This document shows, piece after piece, positions 54,483 through 63,341 of a stretch of DNA of 64,000 bases. Both the position numbers and the translations under genes were made by a program. This DNA is from Sphingobacterium spiritivorum ATCC 33861. Its GTDB lineage: Bacteria; Bacteroidota; Bacteroidia; Sphingobacteriales; Sphingobacteriaceae. The notes under the pieces are model-generated. The model was not told the DNA's origin. It worked only from the letters and a program-made list of their open reading frames with translations, and made no database searches. Location: the NCBI RefSeq assembly GCF_000143765.1, contig NZ_GL379770.1, positions 1,142,903 through 1,206,902 of the forward strand. Direction: 5' to 3'. Numbering within the stretch: the first letter of the stretch is position 1; each line of letters begins with the position of its first letter.

Positions 54483-55031
54483 ATGAAAAACAATAAAAAA
54501 TACATATTTACATCTGAGCGGCTTGGATTTAGAAACTGGGATCTGGCCGATATAGACAAATTGTATGAAATAAATACAGATAGAAAAGTAATGGAATTTT
54601 TTCCGGATGTTTCTACAAAACAACAGACTACAGAATTTGTTCATAGAATGAAACGACAGTTTGAGGAAAAAGCATTTTGTTATTTCGCAGTTGACAGACT
54701 TGACAACCGGGAATTTATCGGCTTTATAGGACTTTCTGAACAAACATATGCAGCAGACTTTACACCTTGTATTGACATCGGCTGGAGAATCAGTAGTACC
54801 GAATGGAATAAAGGTTATGCGACAGAAGGAGCAAAGAAGTGTCTGGATTATGCCCTGAATGTATTAAAGCTTCAGGAAGTATATGCAGTTGCACCAAAAA
54901 TAAATCTGAAATCTGAGCATATTATGAAAAAAATAGGACTCGAAAAGCAATATGAATTTGAACATGCTTTGCTTATAAATAATGAACGTCTCAGAACTTG
55001 TGTATTATATAAAACAAAAGGACATCGGTAG
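54483..55031 (+). CDS. GNAT-family N-acetyltransferase (RimJ/RimL type)
   Basis: 182 residues. FTSERLGFRNWDLADIDKLY and WRISSTEWNKGYATEGAKKC (acetyl-CoA loop) are the classical RimL-like features, with a final segment of SEHIMKKIGLEKQYEFEH. Only two bases separate its stop codon from the start of the BtrH-like gene, so the pair is translationally coupled. The acceptor is unknown. Confidence 0.88.
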   Translation: MKNNKKYIFTSERLGFRNWDLADIDKLYEINTDRKVMEFFPDVSTKQQTTEFVHRMKRQFEEKAFCYFAVDRLDNREFIGFIGLSEQTYAADFTPCIDIGWRISSTEWNKGYATEGAKKCLDYALNVLKLQEVYAVAPKINLKSEHIMKKIGLEKQYEFEHALLINNERLRTCVLYKTKGHR

Positions 55032-55033
55032 CA

Positions 55034-56011
55034 ATGAAACTGGAAATCGATCCGTTTGACGGACAACACTGTGAAACAACTGCCACGGGAACTTTGTTGA
55101 GACAGCTTGATATTGATCTGTCTGAACCTCTTCTTTTTGGTTTAGGTGAGGGGTTGGGATTTATATTCTGGAATATGAAATCCATGACTTTCCCCTTTAT
55201 TGGAGGGCGTATTAAAACCGATCTTTTAACTCAACATATTGCAAAAAATCTGAATCTTGAACTAACGGTCAGGGAGACAGCATCCGTTGAAAAAGCTTGG
55301 AATAAGGTTAAAGAGTACCTAGACAACGGAAAGGTTGTTGGTTTAAAAATGGACTGTTTTCATTTGCAGTATTTTTCACGTCCCTTTCACTTTGCAGGGC
55401 ACTATGCCGCTATTTACGGTTATGATGATGAAAATGCGTATCTGGTTGATACGCAGCAGCAAGGCGGACAGGTAAAAACGAGTTTAAAAAGTCTGGAATT
55501 AGCAAGAGCAGAGAAAGGACCGATGTCCTCAAGAAATTTGTACTATACATTACAGAAGACAGATCAAAAATTTGATCTGAAAACTGCAATTACGGCAGCC
55601 ATCCGGAATAATGCTGCAGATTATCTGAATCCGCCTATTACAAATATCGGTTACAAAGGAATTTTAAAAACAAGCACCGAAATAGTCAAATGGTTCAAGA
55701 CCAGTAAAGACATTCAAAATGAATTTAAGACATCTGCTATGATGATGGAGAAAGCAGGGACAGGAGGGGCTTTGTTCCGAAACTTATACAGAGATTTTTT
55801 AAAGGAAAGTTATGGTCTGCTAAAAATTGAAAAACTAAATACAGCCTACGAATCCTTTTCAGAGATTGCAGAACTATGGACTTCGGTTTCACAATTGTTT
55901 GATAAAGTGAGCGAGACAGCAGACTTAAGCTATATACTTCAGGCATCAGCAATTTTGAAAACAATAGCAGACAAAGAAAAAAAGACTATGGAGCTATTGC
56001 TGACCATATAA
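55034..56011 (+). CDS. BtrH-like acyltransferase/cysteine-peptidase-fold protein
   Basis: 325 residues. The N-terminal half fits the BtrH N-terminal domain: FDGQHCETTATGTLL (Cys14), GLGEGLGFIFW, GLKMDCFHLQYF and HFAGHYAAIYGYDDENAYLVDT (His and Asp of a Cys-His-Asp set). The C-terminal ~150 residues match DUF4872, a helical companion domain. BtrH moves an acyl group from a carrier protein to an aminoglycoside in butirosin synthesis. The substrate here is unknown. Coupled to the acetyltransferase gene. Confidence 0.8.
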   Translation: MKLEIDPFDGQHCETTATGTLLRQLDIDLSEPLLFGLGEGLGFIFWNMKSMTFPFIGGRIKTDLLTQHIAKNLNLELTVRETASVEKAWNKVKEYLDNGKVVGLKMDCFHLQYFSRPFHFAGHYAAIYGYDDENAYLVDTQQQGGQVKTSLKSLELARAEKGPMSSRNLYYTLQKTDQKFDLKTAITAAIRNNAADYLNPPITNIGYKGILKTSTEIVKWFKTSKDIQNEFKTSAMMMEKAGTGGALFRNLYRDFLKESYGLLKIEKLNTAYESFSEIAELWTSVSQLFDKVSETADLSYILQASAILKTIADKEKKTMELLLTI

Positions 56012-56031
56012 TCACTTCATGAGTTGGAAAC

Positions 56032-56064
56032 ACTTGAAAAATATTTCGATTCAAGTCTTTTTTT
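56032..56064 (+). terminator. Rho-independent terminator after the BtrH-like gene
   Basis: ACTTGAA / TTCAAGT stem with an 11-base loop, then C and seven T residues. Confidence 0.75.
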
Positions 56065-56172
56065 CGCAGAGTATAAACTATGAAATGCTTAGAGATTTTC
56101 GGATGAATTAGAGTAATGTGAGAGCTTTTAATGGAAACTTATCAGAAATAAATCAATTAAACTATCAATATT

Positions 56173-56676
56173 ATGAGCTTAAAAACATTAATAACAAACA
56201 GCGTTGATTATAACGTTTGGGTAACAGAACAATTAGTAACCTGGCTGCAAAGTTTTGATGAAGAATTACTCTACAAAGAATGTCTGTCCAGTTTCAGCAG
56301 TATAGCAAAAACACTTAAACATATCAGTGATACACAGCTGTATTGGTCTGCAATGATACGAGGAACGGCAATTCCAAGTTTTGATTATATGGCTACTGAG
56401 GTTGACATTAAGACAGAAATGGAAAATCTGGTAAATGAAGCTAAACTTCTGGCAACTTATGTAAAGGAAAACGAGGAAGGGATGAGTGAAACCTATTTAA
56501 TAGAATCAGAATGGTTTTCTTCAAATTTTCCAAAATATGAATATTTACAACATCTGATTATTCATACGACCTACCATCGGGGGCAGATCGTCACCATCGG
56601 ACATCATGTGAAAGGTAAAAAAGCTCCGATGATGGATTATAATTTCTGGAATGTAATGAGTCAGCAAGCTACATAG
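56173..56676 (+). CDS. DinB-family protein
   Basis: 167 residues, helical. The metal-binding histidines are in TLKHISDTQLYWSAMI and HLIIHTTYHRGQIVTIGHHV. It is closest to the DinB/DUF664 branch. Reaction unknown. Stand-alone gene in an accessory stretch. Confidence 0.87.
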   Translation: MSLKTLITNSVDYNVWVTEQLVTWLQSFDEELLYKECLSSFSSIAKTLKHISDTQLYWSAMIRGTAIPSFDYMATEVDIKTEMENLVNEAKLLATYVKENEEGMSETYLIESEWFSSNFPKYEYLQHLIIHTTYHRGQIVTIGHHVKGKKAPMMDYNFWNVMSQQAT

Positions 56677-56797
56677 ATATATCAATACGAATTTAAGAGT
56701 GCTTTAGATTCGGTTTGATTTCTGTAAGTGATGGTTTGATCTTTGTAATTGCTTTACTGCGGGTATACCTAACTTTGAATATCAAAATATAAGAGGT

Positions 56798-57799
56798 ATG
56801 AAGTATAGAAAATTAGGAAAATCAAACGAAGACGTTTCTGCCATAGGCTTAGGCTGTATGGGTATGAGTTTTGCTTATGGTACATCTGACGATCAGCAAA
56901 GTATAGAGACTCTGCATAAAGCGTTGGATCTGGGGATTAATTTTTGGGATACAGCCGATATGTATGGCAACGGTACCAACGAGGAATTGCTCTCAAAAGT
57001 ACTTGTGCCAAACCGGGATAAAGTCTTTATAGCTACTAAATTCGGATTTAGATTCCGGGATGGGATTGCACGCGCAAGCAATGCGAATGAAACTTATTTT
57101 GACGGCTCTCCGGAATGGATCAGGGTAGCCGTAGAAAATAGTTTGAAACGACTAAAAGTAGATGTTATCGATCTTTATTATGCTCATCGTGTAGATCCGA
57201 ATATCCCTGTCGAAGAGACTGTAGGTGCGATGTCTGAGTTAGTGAAACAAGGCAAAGTCCGCTATCTGGGTCTTAGTGAGGCTTCTCCCGAATCACTCAA
57301 AAAAGCGAATGCAGTACATCCGATAATGGCTCTGCAGAGCGAATATTCCTTGCTTACAAGGGATGTCGAACCAGAAATATTGCCGCTATTAAAGGAAATG
57401 GATATCGTATTGGTGCCTTATTCACCCTTAGCGAGAGGATTAGTCACCAATACGCTGGATGTAAATCAGCTGGAAGATCAGGACTTCAGAAAATTTTTGC
57501 CACGGTATCAGGGCGAAAACCTGGAAAACAATACAAATCTGGCCGCGACGTTTGCTTCCTTTGCCAGAGATAAAGGCGTTTCACCAGCACAGCTTGCACT
57601 GGCCTGGGTGCTTGCACAGGGAGAGCAGATTATTCCGATACCGGGAACACGCCGGACAGAGCGCCTGGTCGAAAATGCAGCTGCTGTTGATGTTTCTCTT
57701 TCACACGCAGAATTACAGGAAATCGAAAAGATACTGGCGCAGTATCCGAATGTCGGAGCACGCTACAATGAGGGATCTATGAAACTGGTCAATCGTTGA
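56798..57799 (+). CDS. Aldo/keto reductase
   Basis: 333 residues, TIM barrel. Catalytic tetrad Asp and Tyr in [11 protein letters not shown], Lys in FIATKFGF, His in LYYAHRVDP. The NADPH-binding [18 protein letters not shown] near the C-terminus is typical of the AKR11/13-type YajO/IolS-like proteins. It reduces aldehydes or ketones, substrate not defined. Terminated by a hairpin at 57838. Confidence 0.92.
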   Translation: MKYRKLGKSNEDVSAIGLGCMGMSFAYGTSDDQQSIETLHKALDLGINFWDTADMYGNGTNEELLSKVLVPNRDKVFIATKFGFRFRDGIARASNANETYFDGSPEWIRVAVENSLKRLKVDVIDLYYAHRVDPNIPVEETVGAMSELVKQGKVRYLGLSEASPESLKKANAVHPIMALQSEYSLLTRDVEPEILPLLKEMDIVLVPYSPLARGLVTNTLDVNQLEDQDFRKFLPRYQGENLENNTNLAATFASFARDKGVSPAQLALAWVLAQGEQIIPIPGTRRTERLVENAAAVDVSLSHAELQEIEKILAQYPNVGARYNEGSMKLVNR

Positions 57800-58106
57800 T
57801 CCGATAGATAAACAGAAGAAATTTTCTAAACTCACTGGCTCAGGTTTCTGTCTTCACAAGACAAGAGACCTGAGCTTTTTAGCTATATAAGTATTCTTAA
57901 AATATTTAAATTAAAAAAATATTTAAGTTTCTTTTTTAAAATTAAACGCCTGTTAGTCAGTTATTTAATTTGATATTTAGCTGTACTCGTGATCTTATAT
58001 ATACGTGTAAAAGAAAAATAATCAGAAATTTTAAATCCATATCTCATCCGTTGTCGTAGATGTAGGAAACTACTGATTATAATTATAAACGTTAAATAGG
58101 ATAACT
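57800..58106. other. 307-bp gene-free stretch before the ferritin-like genes
   Basis: Contains the terminator at 57838-57880 and a very AT-rich inverted repeat (CTTAAAATATTT about 57896-57907, AAATATTTAAG about 57917-57927). No supported promoter and no open frame. Confidence 0.5.
57838..57880 (+). terminator. Terminator of the aldo/keto reductase gene
   Basis: GCTCAGGT and ACCTGAGC arms with a mostly paired inner stem (GTCTT/AAGAC), followed by TTTTT. Confidence 0.85.
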
Positions 58107-58826
58107 ATGAAAAATCTAACCACAAAAAATCCTACGTCATCAATACAGGAAGAAATATTGACTGACGAAAGGTTGAGAAGAAGAGACTTCTTAAAATTTG
58201 CAGGAGCCAGTGCCGCAGGTTTGGCCATATTGGGGATGAGTAGTTGTAAGGACGATGATGATATGGTAGATATGGGCGGTAAAGAATATTACTTCGGAAG
58301 CGGAGATATTGCTATTCTTAACTATGCTTATGCACTTGAACAATTGGAGGCTGCATTTTACATTCAGGTAGCTGCATCTCCGTATTCGAATATTTCCGAC
58401 TGGGAAAAAACCTTGTTTACCGATATTCGTGACCATGAGGTAGCGCACAGAGAGTTTTTTAAAGCTGCCTTAGGTAAAAATGCAATTGCAAATCTGGAAT
58501 TCAACTTCTCAGCGGTTAATTTTTCCAGCCGGGACAGCGTACTTGCAACGGCCAAAGCTTTTGAGGATCTGGGTGTGTCGGCCTATAATGGTGCTGGCTG
58601 GTTGATTAAAGATGTCAATTATCTGCTGTTGGCGGGCAAGATTGTATCTGTCGAAGCCAGACATGCAGCTCTTGTCCGTGATCTGATCGACAACGGCAGC
58701 TTTGCCAATTCGGAAGTGATAGACAGCAATGGTCTGGATGTAGCCAAAAGTCCGACCGTAGTGTTGCAGACTGCAGCTCCGTTTATCAAGTCCAAGATTA
58801 GTGTTCAAGATTTACCCACCTATTAA
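58107..58826 (+). CDS. Ferritin-like protein, probable Tat lipoprotein
   Basis: 239 residues. Twin-arginine signal RRRDFLKFAGAS (about 23-34) followed by a hydrophobic stretch and a lipobox-like MSSC. The four-helix ferritin-like domain shows paired ligands: LEQLEAAFYIQ, DHEVAHREFF and VEARHAALV (Glu and His positions). Such proteins occur in Bacteroidota stress loci and resemble desiccation-related proteins. Metal or redox function is inferred. Coupled to a paralogue 11 bp downstream. Confidence 0.85.
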   Translation: MKNLTTKNPTSSIQEEILTDERLRRRDFLKFAGASAAGLAILGMSSCKDDDDMVDMGGKEYYFGSGDIAILNYAYALEQLEAAFYIQVAASPYSNISDWEKTLFTDIRDHEVAHREFFKAALGKNAIANLEFNFSAVNFSSRDSVLATAKAFEDLGVSAYNGAGWLIKDVNYLLLAGKIVSVEARHAALVRDLIDNGSFANSEVIDSNGLDVAKSPTVVLQTAAPFIKSKISVQDLPTY

Positions 58827-58837
58827 TCCTCAGTATT

Positions 58838-59668
58838 ATGAATTTATTCAATCTTTTTGAAACGATTACGCAAGTTGATCCGGAGTTCAACGAACGCGTG
58901 AGTCCTCGTCGTGAGGCTATAAAAAATATGACATCTTTCGGCAAAAAAGTTACGCTTGCTGCCATGCCTTTTGTCCTGAGTGAATTATTAAAAAAAGCAT
59001 ACGGACAGGTTCCGACAGATGTAAACGGTGTATTGAATTATGCGCTGACACTGGAATATCTGGAAGCTGAATTCTATACAAGAGGAGCGGCTGCAGCCAA
59101 CCTTGTACCTGCCGGTAAACCTATGGGAGCGATCACGACTATCAGAGATCATGAAGTGGCACATGTTAATTTTCTGAAAACTGTACTCGGAAATAATGCA
59201 GTTGCAAAGCCTACATTTGATTTTACAGCTGGTGGCACTTTTGGCAATGTATTTACAAATTATGATACATTCTTAGCACTAGCACAGGCTTTCGAAGATA
59301 CCGGAGTACGTGCTTATAAAGGACAGGCCGGTATTCTGAAAGGCAACAGAGTCGTATTGACCGCTGCTTTACAGATTCATTCGGTAGAAGCAAGACATGC
59401 TTCACATATCCGCCAGATGAGGAGAGCAAGGGGCGGAGCTGCAGCAGATCAGAAACCGTGGATCACAGGAGCCAACGATAGTGGTATAGGTGCGGTGGTA
59501 GATCCGATATATGCAGGAGAAGATAATAAAGTACAAGGAGGTGTGGATATCACGACGCTGAATGCTGTAAATGGTAAAGTATCTGCAAATGCAGCAACTC
59601 AATCTTTTGATGAACCGCTAACGGCTGAAGCTGTGTTGAATATCGCAAGCCTTTTTATTGTTAAATAA
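58838..59668 (+). CDS. Ferritin-like protein, paralogue
   Basis: 276 residues. The same domain as the previous gene, with the ligands in LEYLEAEFYTRG, DHEVAHVNFL and VEARHASHIR. The N-terminus has RREAIKN and a moderately hydrophobic segment (KVTLAAMPFVLSELLKKAYG), a possible Tat signal though less clear. It has a 60-residue longer C-terminus. The pair may form mixed oligomers in the periplasm. Confidence 0.82.
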   Translation: MNLFNLFETITQVDPEFNERVSPRREAIKNMTSFGKKVTLAAMPFVLSELLKKAYGQVPTDVNGVLNYALTLEYLEAEFYTRGAAAANLVPAGKPMGAITTIRDHEVAHVNFLKTVLGNNAVAKPTFDFTAGGTFGNVFTNYDTFLALAQAFEDTGVRAYKGQAGILKGNRVVLTAALQIHSVEARHASHIRQMRRARGGAAADQKPWITGANDSGIGAVVDPIYAGEDNKVQGGVDITTLNAVNGKVSANAATQSFDEPLTAEAVLNIASLFIVK

Positions 59669-59749
59669 TTAGTGAGTACCACCCATATTTTGACACCTTC
59701 TGCTTAGCATATATGGAAGGTTAGAAATGTATACGTGCACAACTATGAG

Positions 59750-59783
59750 CAGTCGCAGACAAATATGTTTGCGGCTGTTTTTT
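59750..59783 (+). terminator. Terminator after the ferritin-like pair
   Basis: An 11-bp stem (CAGTCGCAGAC / GTTTGCGGCTG with two wobble pairs), six-base loop and a run of six T residues. Confidence 0.82.
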
Positions 59784-59965
59784 GTTTAAATAGGTTCCTG
59801 GGTTTTTATATTTATGAAATTCAGTATCAAAGATCAGCGGCAGATGCTTTTTATAAGTGATGTGCGGAATATTAGTTTGATGGTAGCGTTTATCTCCAAA
59901 GGGAAATTAATATTGGGGAAGTCCACGTAAACATTTAAACAGTCCCAAGCTACACAAGTATGAGC

Positions 59966-60823
59966 TTAGATATTGCCCATGACATACATCTGGGACATAG
60001 TAGGAGTAGGGCTTCCGCCTTGTTTCTCTAATGTGATTGCAAAAGCCTGAGCACTCGGGATCGTACTCATCATATTGACATCTGCAGCCTTATCCTGCGG
60101 GAAGACTCCTGCATCTACAGGTTTACCATCTACGATAGCCCAGAGCTGGTATTGCATGCCTTCAGGTGCAGCAGGCATATTTTCCATACTCAGATAGACG
60201 TTTTTGCTTTTTGAATCCCAGAATACAAGCGCTTTCAGGTCCGGATGGTTCTCTACTCCGGCCAGCGTAATTGTCTTCATATGCGGATCATAGACCATTT
60301 TCCATTTATCCTGCAGACTAGCCAGTGCCTGTTGGTTTACATTATTTTCTGCTGCTACTTTTGCAAGCTGCGATTCGTTTTCTTTGGATTTATTGTGCAG
60401 ATAAAGGTTGCCCAGTAAGCTGCAAACAGAAATCAGTGAAGCTGCCACTGCAATACGGCTCACAGTACGTGAGGACTGTACCCTATCCAGATTTTTAATC
60501 CTGGGATCTTCTTCGCTTTTCTGTTCAACAGGTTGTGGATTTTCTTCTGCCTGAGAAATAAAAGGGACTATCTTTTCATTATCCGAATCTGTACTCTCCT
60601 GAGCGGATATTTTGTCCCAGATTGCTGTTTTCAGACCGGCAGGAGGAGGCATAGCATGGACCGTAGCAAACTCTTCCAGCGTTTGTTGCGCCTCCAGGAT
60701 TGCTTGCTCCACTTCCGCATTATTTTTGCGTACGCACTCCAGAATACTTACTTCTTCTTCAGAAGCAAGCCCCATTACGTAAGCTTCGATAATGCCAGAC
60801 GATATGTACTCTTTAATGTCCAA
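59966..60823 (-). CDS. RskA-type anti-sigma factor
   Basis: 285 residues from a TTG at 60823, one base after the sigma gene stop. The N-terminal cytoplasmic part (ISSGIIEAYVMGLASEEEV) is the sigma-binding region, one transmembrane span follows at about 121-140 (IAVAASLISVCSLLGNLYL), and the C-terminal periplasmic domain (QYQLWAIVDGKPVDAGVF, FAITLEKQGGSPTPT) is RskA-like. It holds the ECF sigma factor inactive until a surface signal. No ATG is available upstream, and the first internal one would delete part of the conserved N-terminus. Confidence 0.87.
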   Translation of the reverse strand: MDIKEYISSGIIEAYVMGLASEEEVSILECVRKNNAEVEQAILEAQQTLEEFATVHAMPPPAGLKTAIWDKISAQESTDSDNEKIVPFISQAEENPQPVEQKSEEDPRIKNLDRVQSSRTVSRIAVAASLISVCSLLGNLYLHNKSKENESQLAKVAAENNVNQQALASLQDKWKMVYDPHMKTITLAGVENHPDLKALVFWDSKSKNVYLSMENMPAAPEGMQYQLWAIVDGKPVDAGVFPQDKAADVNMMSTIPSAQAFAITLEKQGGSPTPTMSQMYVMGNI

Positions 60824-60824
60824 T

Positions 60825-61382
60825 TTATTGATAATCTTTAAGTAATCTCCTTAGTTCGATGAGCGCTCCTCTGGTCCTTGTTTTGACAGTACCTAAGGGG
60901 ATATCGAGCTTTACTGCTATTTCATTCTGCGTATATCCTTCAAAATATGCCATTTCTATTAATTCCCGCCAATCGGCCTTCAGTTCATTTAATACATTTT
61001 TGAAACCGATATGGTCCACATTCTCTGCCACCGCAAAATTATTAATTTCTTTATCATCTACGATATTTGGAAGAGATTGGTTTTTTTGTTCGTTCTGAAC
61101 ACTTTTGGATTTGATGTAATCAATAGCTGTGTTTCTTGCAATATTGATCATCCAGGTATACAATCTGCCTTTGCCGGCATCAAATGAATGTATATTATTC
61201 CATATTTTCACAAATATATCCTGAATCACTTCATCCGCATATTCTTTGCTGTTGACAATCCGGATGATAACCCCATATAACGCTCCTGCATAATTATCAT
61301 AAAGATAATTAAACGCCTTCTCGTCTTTGCTTTGCAAAGATGCGATAAGTTGTTCTTCAGAGGTATTATTTGCGTTATTCAA
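60825..61382 (-). CDS. ECF sigma factor
   Basis: 185 residues. Region 2 (FNYLYDNYAGALYGVIIRIV, DEVIQDIFVKIW, WMINIARNTAIDYIK) and region 4 (YTQNEIAVKLDIPLGTVKTR). The TTG at 61382 is the start: the preceding in-frame codon is TGA and there is no ATG before region 2. This predicts low initiation efficiency. Directs RNA polymerase to its own regulon. The ferritin-like genes nearby are candidate targets. Confidence 0.92.
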   Translation of the reverse strand: MNNANNTSEEQLIASLQSKDEKAFNYLYDNYAGALYGVIIRIVNSKEYADEVIQDIFVKIWNNIHSFDAGKGRLYTWMINIARNTAIDYIKSKSVQNEQKNQSLPNIVDDKEINNFAVAENVDHIGFKNVLNELKADWRELIEMAYFEGYTQNEIAVKLDIPLGTVKTRTRGALIELRRLLKDYQ

Positions 61383-61400
61383 TCAAACAGGTTTTGTACT

Positions 61401-61431
61401 CAAAGATATAAATATTTTGACGTTGTCCAAA
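61401..61431 (-). promoter_or_regulatory. Consensus promoter of the sigma/anti-sigma pair
   Basis: On the minus strand TTTG (61428-61431), exactly 19 bases, then TATCTTTG (61401-61408). Full match to the housekeeping Bacteroidota promoter, which suggests the pair is transcribed by the primary sigma factor and not only by itself. Confidence 0.8.
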
Positions 61432-61457
61432 TAAAAAGAAATCTATAAATCAATAAG

Positions 61458-62858
61458 TTATTTATCATTGGTTTCAGCCTCCGCTTCAGGCAGTTTAAGG
61501 AAAAGAAAAGCCACGGTTAATAATAATATTATACAGACGCCTATACTGTAATAGTAAGCTGTCAGCATGCTGTTTGATGAAAGTGAGGTTTTACTGAAAT
61601 GAAAGAAAACAGTTGTGAGCAGACCGACTCCAATCCCTACAGCCAGTTGCTGTAAGGTGAGATACATGCCTGATGCTATTCCGACTTTTTTTTCCTGAAT
61701 GGTTTTGAGTGCCATGGTCATCATGGAAGGAAGAACAGTTCCACACCCCAATCCGTACCAGAAAAGAGTCAGCAGGATAACGGTATGCGAAACATTGGAC
61801 ATACTAAATATCAGAAGATGTATACACAAGCCAATGACCATAATGAATATCCCGGAGAGTAAAACCCTTTTGCCATGTAGTACATTATACCGTATGGAAA
61901 CAAGCGAGGCCAATACATAACCTATTCCCTGTGCAACAAAATAGAATCCGGTCTGTGTAGAACTGACGTCCAGTCCTCTTTGCAAATAAAGAGAGGTCAG
62001 GATAAAATAAGAATCCTGTACCATATAGTAGAACAGAGCTGACCATAGTCCCAGTCTGAAATATGTATTGCGAAATAAGCTGAAGTCTATAAGGGTTTCT
62101 AATCCCTTGCGGTGATCTTTCTTTTGCAAATAAACAAAGCGAAGGCCAAAAATAAAAGAGCAGAGCAACAGGACTGTATACCATACAGACCAGGGATGTT
62201 CTGCAGCCTGTATAATAGGATAGATAAGTGTCATGATAGAGAGCGCAAGCAGAATAACTCCGCTGCTATTAAACCGGCCTGCAGCGGGCTGATGATGATC
62301 CGGAAGGTAACGCATTGCTAATAGGAGCGAAACTAATCCAATAGGAATATTGATCAGAAAAATAAGCCTCCATCCGTCTGTAATCCATTGTACATCCGGT
62401 AGAATACCTCCCAGAAGCTGCCCCAGTACAGAAGCCGCTCCGGCGATACTGCCATATATGCCTAAAGCTTTGACACGATCTTTTTCCGTGTCAAAGATAT
62501 CCGGAATAAACGCAATTCCCTGCGGGACCATAAAAGCAGAGCTAACTCCCTGTATAAGTCTGCCGGCCAATAGTATTTCTGCATTTGCCGCTATACCGCA
62601 TAGTGCTGATGAAAGAATGAAGAACAGCATGCTGAGGTTATATACTTTCTTCTTACCCCAATATGTACCGGCTTTACTTCCTGTAACCAGTAAACTCGCG
62701 TATCCGATAACATACAGAATGACTATCCATTGTGCCTGGCTGTCTTGGGCATGTAGACCTGCCTGAATGGAAGGAAGGGAGACATTGATTATAAAAAGAT
62801 CGATTACGAAAAGGAAAATTCCGGTAGATACCAGGAGCAGCTGCACATATCTATTCAT
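61458..62858 (-). CDS. MFS multidrug transporter (DHA2 type)
   Basis: 466 residues, fourteen spans. YVIGYASLLVTGSKAGTYWG and LLAGRLIQGVSSAFMVPQGI carry the A and C-type motifs of drug/H+ antiporters. It exports small toxic compounds, spectrum unknown. Divergent from an HxlR-type regulator, which probably represses it through the palindrome at 62897. Confidence 0.9.
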   Translation of the reverse strand: MNRYVQLLLVSTGIFLFVIDLFIINVSLPSIQAGLHAQDSQAQWIVILYVIGYASLLVTGSKAGTYWGKKKVYNLSMLFFILSSALCGIAANAEILLAGRLIQGVSSAFMVPQGIAFIPDIFDTEKDRVKALGIYGSIAGAASVLGQLLGGILPDVQWITDGWRLIFLINIPIGLVSLLLAMRYLPDHHQPAAGRFNSSGVILLALSIMTLIYPIIQAAEHPWSVWYTVLLLCSFIFGLRFVYLQKKDHRKGLETLIDFSLFRNTYFRLGLWSALFYYMVQDSYFILTSLYLQRGLDVSSTQTGFYFVAQGIGYVLASLVSIRYNVLHGKRVLLSGIFIMVIGLCIHLLIFSMSNVSHTVILLTLFWYGLGCGTVLPSMMTMALKTIQEKKVGIASGMYLTLQQLAVGIGVGLLTTVFFHFSKTSLSSNSMLTAYYYSIGVCIILLLTVAFLFLKLPEAEAETNDK

Positions 62859-62891
62859 AGCTTTTTCATATATTTACGCTTCAAAATTGGC

Positions 62892-62909
62892 GTATAATTA
62901 TAGTATAAT
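62892..62909. promoter_or_regulatory. Candidate HxlR operator
   Basis: ATTATA-G-TATAAT (62897-62909) is a 13-base palindrome, also readable as a GTATAAT direct repeat (62892-62898 and 62903-62909). It lies in the 78-bp region between the MFS and HxlR genes. Confidence 0.5.
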
Positions 62910-62936
62910 CAAGTAGTTGTAAAAAGAGGTGTAGGT

Positions 62937-63317
62937 ATGGGAAATAATACTAATACTGAGAATGAGAGTATTGCGGAATTAAAAAATAAGTTATTAAAGC
63001 AAAATAGTTGTGACTTGTCAGCTGTCTTTAAAATAATAGGAGGAAAGTGGAAGATCCTGCTTATAAAATCTATTTTGCATGGGTGTCCCAAGCGATTTGG
63101 TGAATTGAGAAGGGAATTGGAGGATCTGGCACAGACTACTTTGACCACACAGCTGCGGGAGCTTGAACGTGATGGTATCATAAGCCGTAAAATTTATGCA
63201 GAAACGCCTCCCAGAGTAGAATACAAACTGACTCCATTAGGCTTGACGCTGATTCCGGTGGTTCAATCCTTGGAAGATTGGTGGCATCAGTATAATGAGC
63301 AGAGAACAGATGTATAA
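62937..63317 (+). CDS. HxlR-family transcriptional regulator
   Basis: 126 residues, a single winged HTH: CDLSAVFKIIGGKWKILLIK, CPKRFGELRRELEDLAQTTL, LRELERDGIISRK. Cys in the N-terminus matches the redox-responsive Cys of HypR-like members, so response to reactive electrophiles is possible. Divergent from the MFS exporter gene and convergent with an SDR gene, a common detoxification arrangement. Confidence 0.9.
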   Translation: MGNNTNTENESIAELKNKLLKQNSCDLSAVFKIIGGKWKILLIKSILHGCPKRFGELRRELEDLAQTTLTTQLRELERDGIISRKIYAETPPRVEYKLTPLGLTLIPVVQSLEDWWHQYNEQRTDV

Positions 63318-63329
63318 ATCTGTTCTCTG
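63300..63329. terminator. Hairpin between HxlR and SDR genes
   Basis: A perfect 12-bp stem (CAGAGAACAGAT / ATCTGTTCTCTG) with the HxlR stop codon in its loop. No U tract, so termination strength is uncertain. Confidence 0.5.
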
Positions 63330-63341
63330 ACCAAATGCAGA

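Noticed and set aside
59814..59930. A 38-codon open frame after the ferritin-like genes
   Set aside because: Lies after a strong terminator with no promoter or recognisable homology. Length is within chance.
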